From Ulva prolifera (taxonomy: Eukaryota; Chlorophyta; Ulvophyceae; Ulvales; Ulvaceae), in assembly GCA_023078555.1 (NCBI GenBank), contig CM041203.1, forward strand, positions 2,571,481 through 2,635,480: 64,000 nucleotides of DNA. The letters are read 5' to 3'. This document shows positions 41,601 through 52,140 of this stretch, one piece after another. A program made the position numbers and the translations under genes. The notes under the pieces were generated by a model. The model was not told the origin of the DNA and searched no databases. It saw nothing but the letters and a program-made list of their open reading frames with translations. Every line of letters starts with the position of its first letter. Position 1 is the stretch's first letter.

Positions 41601-44600
41601 AGACGCACCCCCTCGGGGGCGTGCCGTCGCCGCTGACGCTGCAGGCCCCGCGGCCGATGCTGCTCGCACGCTGCCAGGACGAGCGCCTGCTGCTGTACCG
41701 CCTGCAGGCGCAGGGTGTGGCGGACGGCTCAGGGTCGACGGCCGGCCTGTGCCTGAGGCGGCAGCCCCTGGACTGGCTGCGGTACGCCCCCACCACGGCC
41801 TCTACTGGCGCTGCGTGCGTCGGGATCAGCCGGCGGCGGTGGCGACGGCCGTGATGCATGCAGGCCTTGTGGCAAATTGTTTGCGGTGTTTGGCAGTACT
41901 GTGAGCAAAAGCATGTCAGATCTGGCGCGGCCCATGCATGTGTTTCATGAGTGCAATTTTGGCTGTACACGCACGCTCGGTTGAGCGCCGTGCAGCGGCA
42001 ACATTCCCGTAACTCCACATCACTTGCCGCCGCTGCAACCATCTCAGCTCTGGAGGGCAAAAGGGAGCGGTCAGATTTGCGCGGGGCGTGTCCGTGCTGC
42101 TGGGTGTCAGCGTGTGAGGCGGCGGCAGTGGCAGTGAGCGTGCGGCGGCTGGATTGCAGGCATGCGGAGCCCCGCGACCCGAAGCGACCCTGTGGCAACC
42201 CGCACAGCACGATGGTGCGCTTTGACCACGTCGCCGTGGAGCACAGCACGGCCTCCACGTCCGCCGAGGCGCTGCACCAGGGTGTGTTTGTGTGCGGCAC
42301 GCGGCCGCTGTGGCTGCTCGCGCACCGCGGTGGCTACAGGGTGCACATGATGGACAACCTCGAGCCGGTGGAGGTCGGCGCCGCGGCGGGCGCGCCGGCC
42401 GCGGCGCCCGTGGCCGTGGCCGCGATGGCATCATGGAACCAGGGCAAGGCGCGGAACACGTTTGTCATGGTCACGGCGGAGCGCTCCGAGCTGCGGTTCT
42501 GCCGCATGCCAAAGAATGTGCGCCCCCACAGAGAGGCCATGAAAGCCAGCAGCCGCTTGTATCGCTGGCCCCGTAAACCCGGCAAAACCGGAGCATGTCA
42601 GCGGCCATGCACACCGAAGTACCCCTGCAAAACCCTGATGACTTTCCATATTCTGACTCTTCATCTTCTGATCCTTCTTTCTCCATGCAGCTGCGGCTGA
42701 GCATGCCGGTGCCGGTGCGCTACAAGGGCATCTCCATCAGCGACAAAGACCGCAAGAAGCACGAGGGCGTGACGCCGCACAAGGCCGCCTGGCACGGCCC
42801 CTCTGGCCTCTTCTTTGTCGCCACCTCCCGCCGCATGCCGTTCCTGCACCACCTGCCGCCCGCAGAGGACGCGCAGGAGGACCCCCACGCCGCGTTTGCG
42901 TACAAGCTCGCGGAGGAGGTCGCGCGCGCGCACCGCGGGGAGGTGCGGTACCAGCTGCGCGGCGTGACGCGGGACGCTTTAGCCACGGTGTGTGAGTTCA
43001 AGATGAAGCCTCTCGAGACGATCCTCTCCCTCGAGACGGTGCGCATGCCCCCCTTGCTGTGCCTGTGATGCGAACAATCCAACTGCAGTAGAGGTGTGGG
43101 CACTGGCCACTGCATGGCAGAGCACTACTTGCGGAATCGTACCACGAAGACCGGACGCCAAAGGCCATGTCGATGAGTCAGGATCTTGGGCGTGACAGTG
43201 CTGGAGTGGGCAGCGCCCACGCCGGCAGCTGTGGCTTGATTGGCTCAGTGCAAGCGTCCTGCAGTAGTGTAGCTGTGTGTGCGACTGTTGGCACTCTTTT
43301 TCTGTGTGTGTCTACGCCCTTTCACTCTGTTCTTAAAGTTCTCAGTGCAAGCGTCTACGCGACATCGAGTCCTGTGCGGCACAGACCGCCTGCGACCAAA
43401 CATAACAGGAACACCTGCAAACACACCTCTCAACCCAACCGCCCCCGCTCACACCACCGCACTCGCGCAAGCCCTCCGCAGCAGCCTGCCGACCCCCCAC
43501 GGGCGCATACATGCATGCAGGTGAAGCTGAGTGTGCCCGCCACCGGCGAAGCGGGGCCGTCGGCGGCGGTGTTTGTCGTCGCCGGCGTCGGCTGCCTCGT
43601 CACGGAGGACTGGTCATCGCAGGGCGCGGTGCACCTATTCTCCGTCACGAGGGAGCAGGTGCAGGCGCCGGGGGGGGAGGCGGTGGAGCAGTGGCAGCTG
43701 CGGGAGGCGTACCGGCGGGAGCTGGCGGGGCCGGTCACCGCGCTGTCGGCGTCGGACGGCCGCCTCGTCGTCGGCTACGGCCACAACGTGCGCCCCTCCG
43801 CCACCCTGTGCAGCTGACGGCTGCATCCACACTTCTTTGGACGCCACCTGCCGATCACCTGCCGATCACCTGCCACAGCCCTGGTGGTGTAGCGCAAACA
43901 TGCATGCACAGGAGCAACCGTGGGCGCCTGCGTGCGTATATACGATAACGCAGCACAGCCTCTCTCTTCACAGCTGAAGGGATCAATCTGCGGCGACCGC
44001 TCATGCTTATGCAGTGTCCATGGCGAGACGTGCGGCTTGCTTCAACCTCTTCTCGACAATCTACGCAATGTTAGTCCGGAAGCACGGCCATGCATTGGCT
44101 GCCTGCACCCATCCGACACCGCCCATGCATGCCCGTCTCGCGACACGCCCCCGCACTACCCTTCTGGCAGAGCCCAGTCTCCCCATGTTATCGCACCAGA
44201 ACTAAACTCCTCTATAAACCGACAACATGCTGGAACCCTGTAGGTGGAGGTGTACAAGTGGACGGGCACGAGCCTGCAGCTGGTCCTGCCGTCCCCGGCC
44301 GCCTGCTCCCTCGTGACCTCCGTCTCCATCATCAAGCAGCAGTACCTCCTCGTCGGCAACTGCCGCAAGGGCATCGCGTTCCTCCAGGCCAAGGAGGGCG
44401 AGCTCAAGCTCGTGTCGCGCGACTTCGGCGTCACCGACGCGGTCGCCGTGGAGTTCCTACTCGCGGGCCCGGCGCTCGCGTTCCTCGAGGCCGACACTCG
44501 CGGCCGCCTGCGCATCTTCAAGTATCAGCGGGACGACCCGCTCGGGTACGAGCCCCCGGGCATACGGGCGGTGCCGGTCGGCGCCTTCAACGTCGGCCAC

Positions 44601-45454
44601 CAGGTGCGGCGCCGCTCCATCGTACAGCTTTGCCGGAGTTCAATGAGAAGGTGAACGTGTATGTGTTACTATCGATTGTCAATAAGGTCAGAGTACACAG
44701 TCCTGAGGGTGTCGGCGAGCGATGCATTTCGTGTCCGTGCCCAACTGAGCGCAGCATGGAGCAGTGTTGAGCGCTGCGGATGTATTTCTTTGCTGACGCC
44801 GGCTTGCTGCCTGCGTCCGCTGTCAGGCTGTCGCAGTTGTGGTGAAGATGCTGTGGTCTGCCTTTATGCCGGACAACGCAGGTGCATAGCTGGTGCATGG
44901 GGTCCAAGCTTGCAGCCCCTTGCAGCACATCACAGGCGGAAACAGACGAATCCCCACCTTAACAGACCGGCCTTGTGCGATAGGGTCAGGGCCCAGTTGC
45001 CGCGCAGACGCAAGTCATGCCACATGACCGGTGGTGCATGTGGCTACAGGTGACGGCGCTGCGGCGGTGCATCTGCCAGGTCGACGACCTCCCCGGCAAG
45101 AACAAGGTCGGGTATGCCGCGATCTTCACCGCGAACAGCGGCGCCCTCGGGTGCGTGATGCCGATCGCCCCCGACACCCACGCCACGCTCGGCGCGCTGT
45201 GCCGCCTCCTCTGCTGCCGCGTGGAGCACGGCGCCGGCCTCAACCCCCAGGCCTTCCGCGCCGCACAGCACGCGCTCGACACGGTGTACCTGCAGCAGCC
45301 CCCGCCGGACGGGGTGCTCGATGGGCAGCTGCTGTGGGAGTATGCCGCGCTGCCGCGGCGGCAGCAGGACAGCGTGGCGGCGGCGGCGGGGCTGACGATG
45401 CGGGCGGCGCTGCAGCGGCTGCGCACGCTGGCGCTAAATACCACGTTCTTCTGA
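35632..45454 (+). CDS. CPSF1: Cleavage and polyadenylation specificity factor subunit 1 (CPSF160)
   Basis: Large beta-propeller scaffold of the nuclear complex that recognises the poly(A) signal and cleaves pre-mRNA. Fifteen exons: 35632-35952, 36066-36385, 37067-37298, 37780-38064, 38402-39246, 39568-39851, 40118-40329, 40565-40933, 41032-41181, 41519-41781, 42160-42517, 42691-43038, 43521-43787, 44244-44603 and 45050-45454; 1672 aa in frame. Marks: MSMACLQARRQNYRDSIVLA, GQVSVLAWDVKRH, ELTWAGSLHRRKDTC, VFLGSWLGHSNLVSFEF, VWGLRFG, YHDRSGW, VTAERSELRFCRMP, VHLFSVTREQ and EVYKWTGTSLQL. The CPSF_A end has ALGCVMPI, AGLNPQAFR, DGQLLWEYAALP and NTTFF. Longer than the usual 1,440-1,450 aa because of an Ala/Glu/Pro-rich insert of about 220 aa in exon 5. 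Eleven of 14 donors read GTGCG. The 41519 acceptor could instead be 41504. Confidence 0.95.
37616..37673 (+). mobile_element. Family A right-end fragment in a CPSF1 intron
   Basis: TGCGGTGCTGCCTGCC then CTCCGACTTCTCCTTGTGACC, matching the right terminus of family A. It shows that the family inserts into introns of essential genes. No left end seen nearby. Confidence 0.55.
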
Positions 45455-46852
45455 TGGGTGGTGGGTGCGAGAGGGCGCGGGTTGCCGCGCAGCGGCATAA
45501 GCAGATGGGGATCTGTGCCAGGGGGCCCTGGCCGTGGTCGGACCGAAGGAGCTGCGTGCCCTTGGTATGTGGAAACCGATGTCTGCGGCACCGAGCACAT
45601 ACCAGGCCCATCATGATCTGACAGTTGCATGTTGTGTAACAGACTTCTGTCCATGTTTTCGGCTGCCGGTGGACCGCCAGGACAGAGTCCGAGAGGCAGC
45701 ACTTCCGGCATTGTACATCAACACTGACGTTTGGCACTCGCACTATGTCGAGTGACAGTGGCGTAGGTGATCACACGAGAGGCATGTGTACCGTGTTGCC
45801 CCGTCAATAGTGTATAATACACTATGTATTTACTTTCACATATCTGTGGTATTACACGACACCGGGACTGTTTCTGTTGCAATTGTGCTCTTTAAGATGC
45901 TCGGCATATCAGTGGTATCGGTGGCTTGCAATCCCTGAACAATCATGAGCTCGAGCAAGCGCACCGGAACAACCGCGGACACGTCCGCACAGAATGCAGA
46001 AGACTGATGTGGACTTCCTGACAGAACCCCCAAGTAACGAGTCAGATGACGGATGAGCAGAGGGGTTCATAGCAGCAGTTTACGGGCGAGTGGGTTGAAT
46101 GGGTTGAATCCGCGCCCTTCGGGATTTGATGATGTTTGTGAGCTGCTTGCTCAATCTCTGCTGCTGCAGCCTCTTCAGCACTGCATCAGCTACAACTAGT
46201 TCTATTCGCAATGTATCCTGCGTGCGTCTTGTCGGTCCGGGAGGGATATTCAAAGAAGCATAAGCGATATCGGTGCATCGTGATCTTCTTATAACATTTG
46301 TTCCAATAGATTCTCAGACTGAACAAGGTGTCAGCGCTTTGAATCGCTGACATGGCCCTCCAATTGAGACGGACTCTGAAGCTGCAGATCAATGCACACA
46401 CGACCTGGTGGTGCATGACACCAGGTGCAGTCCGTTGCCGATGATCCCGCTGCATGGCTTGCGCAGACATATGCCGGCATGAAATTGCTTGCCCTTCTCA
46501 AGGCAGCCCTACCCCCTAGCCCGTCCCCAGGCGGCCTTCACATCGCCAGGCCTTGCCATGGCTACCCAGCTCCGCGGCCCCCCACCGTCGCTCAGTCTCA
46601 ACAACAAGTGCCCATGACAGTAGCCAAGACGAACACACGGATGACACAGATACCATCCACCTACACACTCCGCAGCTACAGGCAGGGCCTGGGCAGGAAC
46701 GCGGCTGACTGAAAAATGTGAGTTATTTGTTTCGGTTCTTCCGCTCAGGCCGCTGAACTGGCGCCCAGGTTGCAGGCAGAGTCGAATGGGCGCGGCCATG
46801 CCAGGCCAGCTGCCCGCAGAGCATCCTCGACTCGTGCCAGGGTCCTCCGCCG
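45455..46852. other. Convergent intergenic region, CPSF1 to TVP38 gene
   Basis: It contains both 3' ends. TGTAA, the usual chlorophyte poly(A) signal, occurs in GTTGTGTAACAG near 45635 and could serve CPSF1. 45.8-46.4 kb is clearly lower in GC than the flanks. No gene or RNA seen. Confidence 0.4.
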
Positions 46853-48552
46853 TCACTCCTTGAGGTCGCCGACCGCCTCCTGCGCCACCTTGGAGATCTC
46901 CCGCGTGAGCAGCAGCACAGCGACCGCGCCGAGGCCTGCATGCCGCACCCCCACGTCACGTACCACCCCCCCCTTCCCGGCAGCCTCGCCAACCACTACA
47001 CGCCGGCCTGTCCGTTACTGGCAGCGGTCGTGCTCGGGCTGCTGCCACGGCGACCCTGATGCATCTCCAACCACTTGCCATAACCCGATGATCGACAGCC
47101 CGATGGAAACAGTTGGGGACTGGCGCCGAAACAGGCTGTCTGACGCCGATGTGGCGCCAATTTGCCTCTACCTGAACTGACCACAATGTACACAGCGAGA
47201 CAGCCCGTTGAATGCTTTGACTTGAGGGCTCAGGAGGTGCAGGAGAGGTGTGTGGCCGCACCATAGAGGGCCGTCTGAATTGGTGGCATGCCCTCGCTGG
47301 CGCTGGCGGCGGCCAGCGTCTCCCGCCCCGCAGAGCCGAGGTACACGTACGCAGCCGTCCCGGGCAGCATCCCCGCCCACGACGCGAGCACATACTTCCC
47401 CAGCGGCACAGCCGTCAGGCCTGCACACACCGGCGCGTCTCGCAGCAGTGCACGGGTGGGAGGGTGCATACGTCGGCGTGAGTGGACGAGAGTTTAGCCT
47501 GCCCCATCGTGCAGCTGCGAATGATGGCATGCCCGCGATACGATGGACTGGTGTGCCGTTCAACAGCGGCATCTGTGGCGGTCTATGCCTCTGTCAGATC
47601 CAGTGTCCAGGGCGTCACACGCTGGCGTAGGGTTTCCGCAGAGAGCCGACGCGAGATGCCGCGCAGCACAGAGGGAGAGAACACACCACACATGTAGTTG
47701 AGGAGGCCGAAGGGCACGACCGGGGTGAGCCTCAGGAGGAGCACGAGCTTGGCTCCGCGTTCAGGGATGCGCTTCTCGAGGGCCTGGAAGAGGTCGTTGC
47801 CGCTCAGGCGCTCCTCGGCGAGCGGGCGGATGAGGTAGCGGGAGGAGAGGAAGGCGAGGGTGCACCCCGTGGTGCTGGCTGCAGACACGACGAGGGTCCC
47901 GAGGACGGGGCCGTAGAGGGCGCCGGCGCCGAGGGTGAGGATGGATGCAGGGACGAGGAGGACGCTGGCGAGGGCGTAGGCTGCGATGAAGATGAGGGCG
48001 CCTGCGGGGCCAGCGGCGTCGACTTGAGAGAGGACGAACTACAGGCAGGGAGGGGTGTGATGGAGTGGCGGGGCGTGGTGGTCGAGCAGAGCGCATTCTC
48101 AGCTCATGCATGTGACTCGACGATTTGCAGTGACTGCTGGGCGGAGGGACACATGTGGTTGCACGTACACGTGTGATCGTCTGATGGAGATCAATTCAGC
48201 AGCTAGGTGCACTAGATGAGGCTGTATGTAGGTGGTCTCCTGCGGCACAGCGATCGCGTGGGGCAGAGAGCCCGCGGGAAGCACAGACCTGAAGCAAGTC
48301 CCCGACACCCCCACGTGCAGCTGCGTCGGTCCCGGCTGCGAGCCCTGAGGGTGGTAAGCTCAGGAACAATGAAGCCAGAGTAGCTGACAAAGACCCCGGC
48401 CGTATAGCTGCTGGCCGAAGTCCACGCCTGGCTTCACGAATCCCGGGGCTGGGTGGCAAGCGACATGCACGGAATGACCGCGACGGACTGCACACTGAAT
48501 TCATTGCTACAGCGTGATTGACAACCCCGCTACAGCTATCTGTCTTATTCAA
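46853..48552 (-). CDS. TVP38/TMEM64-DedA (VTT-domain) membrane protein
   Basis: Exons 48289-48552, 47687-48038, 47262-47420 and 46853-46935 join in phase to 285 aa. The VTT/SNARE-associated domain is clear: IAAYALASVLLVPASILTLG, GALYGPVLGTLVVSA, FLSSRYLIR, VLLLRLTPVVPFGLLNYMCG, KYVLASWAGMLPGTAAYVYL and a last helix AVAVLLLTREISKVA. These proteins span membranes with re-entrant loops and are thought to move lipids or support membrane traffic; plant and algal members may be plastid-located. Exon 1 is Ser/Arg/Pro-rich and poor in acidic residues apart from a short end, as expected for a targeting peptide, which would place the protein in the plastid (inference). The start ATG (48552) is the first in frame. 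Complete gene. Confidence 0.88.
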
Positions 48553-49078
48553 GGCGCGACCAGGGCGATGTGGTCAATCACCGCTTGGACACTGGACGCA
48601 CGATCCCACGTTGTCATGTCCTTGCGTACATCAGCTTTACACGCGCAACGCCTTGCGTATTCCGGAATGCCGATAACAAGCCTTTCTCTCGATCCACGTT
48701 CGCCCCATGTAGTTGGTGCGCAGAAAACAAGCGTTGTTCCCAGGATGTGCCCCTTCGCCACTATGGGAATGCAGAAATCGCCGCATGAAACAAATCACAG
48801 CTCTAAGCATGAGAGCGCGAGGCGCAGTTCCCACATCCAAGGAGTTGTACGCTTGCATGCTCTTCGTCTGCCTGTGTCAGCGAGTCTGTAGAGAGTTCAC
48901 TGTCCTCTCCGCCCCGGGTGTCGTGTGCACCTCGGAAGTCTCTGCACGCAGGCCATCGGCACTAGTCTGCGGATGTGACATCGCACTGTAGACGTAGATC
49001 ATGCATGCATCTCTGTGTCTTCGCTACCATGCAATAGGCTCCCGGACGGCTGCCTTGATGCCTGCGGGAGTAGCCCGC

Positions 49079-51769
49079 ATGTGCTCCCTGGGGCCAAGCC
49101 TGAGATGCAGCCTCGGCGCCAGCTTCCTCCGCGCCCGTCCGCTCGGAGGAAGTCGTATATGCAACACAGGTGCCTGCTAATCAGTAGCCACGGTGTCCCA
49201 TGCACAGCATGCTTGCGCCAACTCTGTATGAAGCTGCATGCTGTTCAAACAATCACCACAGCCGTGATCGTGGCACTAGCACCTTTGCAGTGTAAAGTGT
49301 GTACTCAAAGTAATCCTGACGGGTCACTTCATGCCGTCTTGACAAGACGCTGGCCGCTAGGAGCTGCTGCCCCTGCAGGCTGTGCTGGCTTGCAAGCTTC
49401 CACGGAACACGACCACGGCTACCCAGCAGCAAACGTAGTGCTGATGGATGCCAGCTCCTTCTGCTATCGGTTCCACCACGCAGCGTCTCGCTCGATGTCC
49501 GCTGGCGGTGCTTCCACAGCCATAGAGCACCTGTTCCTGGCGAGGGTCCTCAGCATCGCGGGCCGGGAGGCAGCCCACGGCTTCGGGCCAGCGACACAGC
49601 TCGTCGTGGTGTTTGACAGCCCTCCACAGAAATCCGGTGGCCAACCGATCCGCCGGTCGATTGTCCCCGAGTACAAGGCGTGCTTCCCTCCTTGCAGCTG
49701 CAGCACGGTGGCTCACGCGCCTGGCAGCTGTACGCAGGCAAATTGCACAACAGATTGTCAGAATGACAGCTGCAATCACCATCTGGCGTGATCCAAGATC
49801 TGTGCAGTGCATGAGCAGCAGGCCAGCTCCATCGCAGCCGATCCAGGCTGCTGTCCCCGCAGCCTAGGCTCATGTCGAAACCCGCAAACAGCCTGCCTGG
49901 GCCACATTACACCAGATGTGCGGTTGCCGCAGACGCAGGCGTGCCCGTGAACGAATGCAAGGCAGCATGGTCTACACACATCAGCACATGCCATCACGAC
50001 TGGTGCCTCTTCCGCATGAGCACCGCACCATGCGCCTTGCAAGGGGCCACCAAGGCTGGATGAAATCGAGGTGCCACGCTGTCAGGGAGCCCCAGCTGAC
50101 CGCGCCTCTGATGCAGGCCAATCGCTCCGACACCCCCGAAGCGGTCATAGCTGCTCTAGACTCCCTCCCAGGAGTGCTGACCGCCATGGGCGTCAACACG
50201 ATGCTCGTCCCAGGTGCACCCTGCACTCCACACTGCAGCTGTATCCTTGCAGCTGAGCCCAGCACCCCGCTGTGGCAACCGTCGTGCATGCTGGCTGCTT
50301 TGTACAGGTCTCCCCACGGCCTTCGAAGGGCATGTGCAGTACAGTACATCTGAATGTACTGAGCCGCATCCTGCACAGGACATTGCCATCTGCGAAGTAC
50401 TGCATGTTGTTGTTTGGGAGCATCAGCGGCAGATCAGTGTGCAGGTGTGGAAGCAGACGATGTGATCGCTACGCTAGCTACAGCCTACAACAAGCGGCGC
50501 CAGAGCGTCACCATCCTCAGCTCTGACAAGGTCTGCCCTGCACCCCCAAGCACCAGGCCACATTCTACACCTGTGGCCACAGTGTGCACGACGCCGAGGC
50601 GTCTTCCTCACTATACATGAGCACAGAAGCACCAGTGCCACTGCTGCCTCGGTGCATTCGGGACAGAGTTCTGGGCAGACGTGACCAGAGTTTGAAGGTC
50701 AAGGATGCCTGTCATGCACGCCGTCCAGACCCAGCGATGAGTGCATGGCAGCTCCCGTGCTTGGACGGCGAAGCGAGGATCGTCGCAGCTTCTTGTGGAG
50801 GTGTGAGGCACAGGTGCTGCTGCAGGATTTCAAGCAGCTGCTGGGCGAGCAGACGTGCCTGGAGCGGATGAAGGCCCTCGAGACGTTGACCTCCTTCGTG
50901 GACGACCACAGCTTCCCCCCAGAGTTCTTCCCGGACTACCAGGCCCTGACTGGTGTGCTCTGCTGCTGCTGCTGCTGCGCACAACACATGGTGCTCCTCT
51001 GCTTTAAGTCCACATGCTGCCTGTGTTGAAAGCTCAAAGAAGAGGAGGCGGGTGGCACCGCGGGAGCAGCGAATGCTGCGTGTGAAGGCTCTTTCATGGG
51101 CTGTCCCGTTGCTGAGGACCCGTGCTGCTTTCGAACATGGCCACATACTGCACTGTGTACACATTGTAAAACAAAGAGCTGTGGGCTGACATGCCAGAGG
51201 GGCACTGTGCTGGGATGACTGGAACCTGGGCAGCCTGATGGGGGGGCGCTGCTGCAGGCGACGCGTCTGACAACGTCTCGGGTGTGCCCGGGATCGGCCC
51301 GAAGCGGGCGAAGAAGCTGATCTCCAAGTTCCTCACAATTGAGAACATCTACACTGCTCTCCCCAGCATGGTGCGGTGCCTCGGCAGTCTGGGTCTGTCA
51401 GTCATCGTGTTCTGAGGGTCTAGAGATGGCGGCTCGGTGGGAGTTCTTACCACCGTGCACACGAAGCACTGGGCTCAAGCTGTTCAACAGCGGTCCACGC
51501 ATGTGCAGGCATCGAACTCGGTGACAAAGAGCCTGGCCGCGATGGACGTCTGCCAGATCTTGCAGCTGCGGACGTTGTTCCAGCTGCAGCGCCACGTGAG
51601 GACGAAGGACGGGGAGGACCTGCTGGAGGCGCTGCAGTTCGGGCCGGCCAACCTGATGGACGTCGACCGGGCGGACGTGGCGTGGGTGGTGGAGTACATG
51701 GACCGCCTCGAGCTGAAGCAAGACAAGGCTGCCTTCCTGGAGCTGGTGGATAGACATGCGATGGCTTGA
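49079..51769 (+). CDS. 5'-3' exonuclease (PolI/FEN-type), probably organellar
   Basis: Structure-specific 5'-3' exonuclease resembling the N-terminal domain of bacterial DNA polymerase I and plant OEX proteins. Exons: 49079-49169, 49379-49677, 50117-50213, 50445-50530, 50826-50952, 51258-51370 and 51509-51769; 357 aa in frame. Metal-site motifs are all present: [35 protein letters not shown] and GDASDN. The helix-hairpin-helix reads [17 protein letters not shown]. Exon 1 ([20 protein letters not shown]...) is Ser/Arg/Leu-rich without acidic residues, a likely plastid or mitochondrial transit peptide. It was too short to stand out as an ORF but joins in phase. The exon 2 to 3 join ([12 protein letters not shown]) needs a GC donor (AAG|gcgtgc). 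Likely role: RNA primer or flap removal in organelle DNA replication and repair. Confidence 0.9.
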
Positions 51770-52140
51770 TGTACGGCCTGGTGTCGGGAGTAAAGCTTAG
51801 AGCTGAATGCAGTCATGCGGGGTGGGGGGGCATGCGTGTGTCAACGATTACAATTGTTAGGCCATCTAGATTTATAGGGTAGAAGTCATGCAGCTGACGT
51901 GTCGCAGTGGAACGTCAGGGTTCGGATCAGATGTGCCAGTCTGCAGAATTGTGATGCCGTTGAGCGCACGAAACTGCAGCCGACTGACCTATCTGCAAGC
52001 CGCACCAGGCGGACGGCGACATGGCACAGCCAGCCGAAGTGGCTGGGGCAGTCCATCGGAGCAAATGCAGCCCAGCGATGCGCCGTGCCGCCAACAGCCG
52101 AGCGCCGAGCTGAGGCCTCAGTGCAGCCCGCCGGTCCGCG
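51770..52140. other. Convergent spacer, exonuclease and uncharacterised gene
   Basis: Short region with both 3' ends. The part from about 52020 to 52140 is duplicated at 58000-58136 (shared CATGCAGCCCAGC, ACAGCCGAGCGCC and AGCTGAGGCC). No gene seen. Confidence 0.5.
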
